From contig CAMAFU010000078.1 in the NCBI GenBank assembly GCA_945833725.1, forward strand, positions 1 through 7,924: 7,924 nt of DNA, given 5' to 3'. This document shows positions 5,256 to 7,924 of this stretch, piece by piece. Every line of letters starts with the position of its first letter. The first letter of the stretch is position 1. Source of the DNA: an uncultured Treponema sp. (GTDB taxonomy: Bacteria; Spirochaetota; Spirochaetia; Treponematales; Treponemataceae). The notes beneath the pieces were generated by a model, which made no database searches, was not told the DNA's origin, and saw nothing but the letters and a program-made list of their open reading frames with translations. A program made the translations under genes and the position numbers.

Positions 5256-6880
5256 TTTGATGATTCCAACCTGCCGCTAAAGTATTTTCCGATTGCTAGT
5301 ATTATAAATGTAATTAAAGTTAATACAAGTGCAAGGGCTGCCGACTTTCCCCAATCGCCCTGTTCTGCAAGATTCAAAATTTTTACAGAAGCAAGGCTTG
5401 TATTGAACGAAACAAGAAATATAACAGAACTTAAAGTTCCAACTCCCCTGACAAAGTTATACATAAACGAACTGAAAAGACCGCCTGCACTTAAAGGGGC
5501 AATTATGTTTTTTAAAGTAGTGATTTTTCCGCTTCCAAGAGAACAGGAGGCATCGTCCAGATTGATTTTTATTTTGGCGAATGTTGATGAACATATTCTG
5601 TAACTGAAAGGCAGATAACTTATAATCATTGCGATAATTATAAGAAGCGGACTTGAGTGAATTCTAAAGTAATTTGAAAAATAGGAGAGGGCAAGCCCCA
5701 TTAGTGTTCCTGGAATTGCCGATGGAAGCTGGCATACAACATTAAGCTGTTTTGCTGCAGGAATTTTTGTTCTTTCTGAAAAATAGGCAATGAGGCATGC
5801 AATAAAAGTTGCCACGATGGCAGAAATAAACGCAAATATTATTGAGTTAAACAGAAGCGGACTGTAACGCCAGATTGATTTTATGTGGTTCAGGGTAAAA
5901 GAACTGTCTACGCCCCACAGTTTTTGAAAAGTTCCTGCAATAATTGAAAAAAGCTGGGCAAGAATAAGAATGGAAAAAAAACTGCAAAATATTGTAAGTA
6001 AAATTTTTACCGGTTTTGAAACGGAATTTTTACTGGCAGAGAAAGAATTTGTTTTTCCGCCTATTGTGGCGAATTGATGGGAGTTTTTTTTCATCAGTTT
6101 ATTTTGCAGAATAAAAAGAATTACGGATGGAATAAGAAGAATAAGCCCCAGCAGGGAACTTATGCCTGAGTTGAGCCATCCTGTAAGCTGGGTATAAATT
6201 TCGACAGCTAAAACCTTAAATCGTCCTCCTACAATAAGAGGATTCCCAAAATCGCTTAAAACGCTGGCTGCAATAAAAAGTGCTGAAGAAGTTATACCGG
6301 AAAGACTTAAAGGCAGTGTTATGCTTTTAAAAATTTTCCACCGGGAAGCTCCAAGACTTTTTGCTGCCTGCTCCATGGATGAATTAATTCCCTGTAGGGT
6401 TTGGGAACATATTAAATATGCAATGGGAAAAAAGCAAAGGATTTGACTTAAAAGAAGACCTGGAAAGCCGTAAAGACTTATGTCCAGACCTAAAACTGTT
6501 TTTGTAATAAAGCCCTGTCTTCCGAAAAGAAGGATAAAAGAAAGCCCCCCGACAAAAGGAGGTGTTACCATGTGAACGACAGGAATTGCAGCAAAAAATT
6601 TTTTAAATGGAATGTTTCCGTTTACTATGGCGTAGGCATATACAAATCCTACAAAAACAGAAACTGCTGTAGAACAAATGCACTCAATAAAAGTGTTCTT
6701 TAATGCAGAAAGAAACCGGACGGAAGAGAAAAACTCTTTAAAGTCGGCCTTTGTTGCTGTAGAAAGAACCATAAGCAGCGGAATAACTACCCACATCAGA
6801 AAAAAAAGCCATAAAAAAACACATGTAATGTTGGAAACTGTATCGAATGGCTTTTTTAGTTTTTTTTGCTGCAAATTCAA
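5234..6880 (-). CDS. ABC importer permease, two fused transmembrane domains (FbpB-like)
   Basis: The 548-residue membrane protein forms the whole translocation channel, because two permease domains are fused. About twelve hydrophobic segments can be seen, for example near 17-39, 65-85, 96-120, 140-162, 240-262, 292-318, 343-367, 384-404, 411-428 and 514-534. The first domain carries a good coupling loop, EQAAKSLGASRWKIFKSITL (170-189). The second has a weaker one, DDASCSLGSGKITTLKNII (442-460), where the usual EAA is DDAS. This layout is typical of FbpB and of related AEP and thiamine-type permeases. The start is TTG at 6880, only 3 nt after the binding-protein stop; GGGAG at 6895-6891 precedes it by 10 nt. 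No ATG is available before the first membrane segment. A TTG two codons on (6874) is an alternative. Confidence 0.9.
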   Translation of the reverse strand: MNLQQKKLKKPFDTVSNITCVFLWLFFLMWVVIPLLMVLSTATKADFKEFFSSVRFLSALKNTFIECICSTAVSVFVGFVYAYAIVNGNIPFKKFFAAIPVVHMVTPPFVGGLSFILLFGRQGFITKTVLGLDISLYGFPGLLLSQILCFFPIAYLICSQTLQGINSSMEQAAKSLGASRWKIFKSITLPLSLSGITSSALFIAASVLSDFGNPLIVGGRFKVLAVEIYTQLTGWLNSGISSLLGLILLIPSVILFILQNKLMKKNSHQFATIGGKTNSFSASKNSVSKPVKILLTIFCSFFSILILAQLFSIIAGTFQKLWGVDSSFTLNHIKSIWRYSPLLFNSIIFAFISAIVATFIACLIAYFSERTKIPAAKQLNVVCQLPSAIPGTLMGLALSYFSNYFRIHSSPLLIIIAMIISYLPFSYRICSSTFAKIKINLDDASCSLGSGKITTLKNIIAPLSAGGLFSSFMYNFVRGVGTLSSVIFLVSFNTSLASVKILNLAEQGDWGKSAALALVLTLITFIILAIGKYFSGRLESSKWKNQQV

Positions 6881-6883
6881 AAT

Positions 6884-7903
6884 TTAAAAACTCCCGGAAG
6901 TAGTTTTTGCCCAAAGCGAAAGAACCTGATTTTTCTGTTCGGCAGCTTTTTTTGCATCATATTTTATTAAATCTACATCTTCGATTCTGGTGCAGCCTTC
7001 AAGAACTTTTGCTTCGGAATTAACTGGAACAGTAAAGGTTATGGAAGTCATAAGTTCCTGTGCATCTTTACCTAAAATGAAGTTTACGAATTTTTTTGCC
7101 TCTTCGAGATTTTTTGTATTTTTCATAATCGAAATACAATCTACATCACCTGCAGTTTGAGACGGGGAAAATGTAACGATGTCGAAGCCCTGACTTTTGT
7201 ACTTTGTAAGGGCATGAATATATGCAACACCAACGGCATATTCTCCTGTTCCTACAAGTTTAGGAGGTGCACTTCCTGAATCGGGAAACTGGCCTACAAG
7301 CTGGCTTAATTTTTTAAGGTAAATCCAGCCTTCATCCCAGCCTAATCTTTGAAGCTGATTTTGTACAAAAAGATATGCTGTTGAAGAACTGGCCGGATTT
7401 GTCATAACGATTTCGCCTTTAAATGCAGGATTTAAAAGTTCATCCCATGAAGATGGCATTTTTACGCCAGGAAATTTTTCTTCGAACCGTGTTTTATTTA
7501 CACCAATTCCCAGAGAAAGAACGCAGAACCCTGTCCATGTGTTGTCGGAGGATTTTGCAAAGTTTGGAAGACTGTCAAAAATTTCCGGCTTAAAAACTTC
7601 CAGAGCACCTTCTGATGCAGCCTGAATATGATAGCTGGAAGCACCGCCTAAAAGTATATCGGCTTTTGGTTCGTCTTTTTCTGCAATAACACGGTTTACC
7701 AGTTCGCCTGTTGTAGCTCTAAGATAGTTTACTTTTATTCCTGTTTTTTCTGTAAATAACTGACACAAGGCAGCAGTTTCTTCATCATGGATAATTGAAT
7801 AGACATTCAGTTCGCTCTCTTTTTTTGAGCAGCCCGAAAAAATTGCAATTACGGAAAGAAGAACAGCAGAAAACACTGATTTTTTTGTTGATGAAAATTT
7901 CAT
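6884..7903 (-). CDS. ABC importer substrate-binding lipoprotein (SBP_bac_6/FbpA-like family)
   Basis: This 339-residue protein should capture the substrate outside the cytoplasmic membrane and deliver it to the permease. Residues 1-24 form a signal peptide with basic start (MKFSSTKKS) and hydrophobic core. IFSGC ends at Cys25, a lipobox with Phe at -3, tolerated in spirochaetes. After it come LNVYSIIHDEETAALCQLF and FTEKTGIKVNYLRATTGEL, then ADILLGGASSYHIQA, typical of the ferric/AEP-type binding family. At the place where ferric-binding proteins carry the iron-ligand Tyr-Tyr pair, this one reads VAYIHALTKYKSQG, followed by PSQTAGDVDCISIMKNTKN; this is closer to phosphonate-type relatives. 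I would not call it an iron protein on this evidence. AGGAGG (7913-7908) stands 4 nt before the ATG. First gene of the operon; its promoter lies outside the window. Confidence 0.88.
   Translation of the reverse strand: MKFSSTKKSVFSAVLLSVIAIFSGCSKKESELNVYSIIHDEETAALCQLFTEKTGIKVNYLRATTGELVNRVIAEKDEPKADILLGGASSYHIQAASEGALEVFKPEIFDSLPNFAKSSDNTWTGFCVLSLGIGVNKTRFEEKFPGVKMPSSWDELLNPAFKGEIVMTNPASSSTAYLFVQNQLQRLGWDEGWIYLKKLSQLVGQFPDSGSAPPKLVGTGEYAVGVAYIHALTKYKSQGFDIVTFSPSQTAGDVDCISIMKNTKNLEEAKKFVNFILGKDAQELMTSITFTVPVNSEAKVLEGCTRIEDVDLIKYDAKKAAEQKNQVLSLWAKTTSGSF
6891..6895 (-). promoter_or_regulatory. Ribosome binding site for the TTG-started permease
   Basis: GGGAG, read on the minus strand inside the last codons of the binding-protein gene, lies 10 nt before the TTG at 6880. 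It supports a non-ATG start and coupled translation of the operon. Confidence 0.5.
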
Positions 7904-7924
7904 TTTTCCTCCTATAAAAACACC

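Overview
The window looks like chromosomal DNA of an anaerobic, host-associated spirochaete, most likely a Treponema. This is inferred from the combination of a GTP-type PEP carboxykinase, a bacterial acyl-ACP thioesterase, a lipoprotein with a relaxed spirochaete-like lipobox, and AT-rich genes separated by GC-rich palindromic spacers. It is an inference from protein resemblance, not a database result.

Layout. Positions 1-400 (minus) hold the N-terminus of an Eco57I-like type IIG restriction-modification protein; its nuclease segment appears to be missing from the reading frame. Positions 528-775 (plus) are a decayed pdxT, recognisable by its start, its GEST segment and its C-terminus, but lacking the catalytic cysteine. 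Positions 776-1100 carry a cluster of hairpins and then one isolated 19-nt sequence identical, from memory, to the processed Cas12a (type V-A) CRISPR repeat. That repeat abuts an extended -10 promoter for the next gene. Positions 1101-1826 encode an acyl-ACP thioesterase. Positions 1827-2200 hold more hairpins and a strong bidirectional terminator. Positions 2265-4109 encode PEP carboxykinase (pckG) with a well-formed promoter and its own terminator. Positions 4257-7903 (minus) form a tightly packed ABC importer operon in the order lipoprotein binding protein, fused double permease, ATPase. It converges on pckG.

How the parts work together. pckG links PEP and oxaloacetate (CO2 fixation or gluconeogenesis) and appears to be its own transcription unit. 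The ABC operon is a complete importer of the ferric/AEP/polyamine class, but the binding protein lacks the tyrosine pair of classical ferric-binding proteins, so the substrate is open. The left third (1-1100) looks like an eroding accessory region: two neighbouring genes have lost internal segments, and a single CRISPR repeat stands there with no second clear repeat and no cas gene.

The most interesting signal is the solitary Cas12a-type repeat placed directly upstream of, and partly in the -35 zone of, the thioesterase promoter. It could be the last trace of a lost array or a crRNA-like regulatory element; the sequence alone cannot decide.
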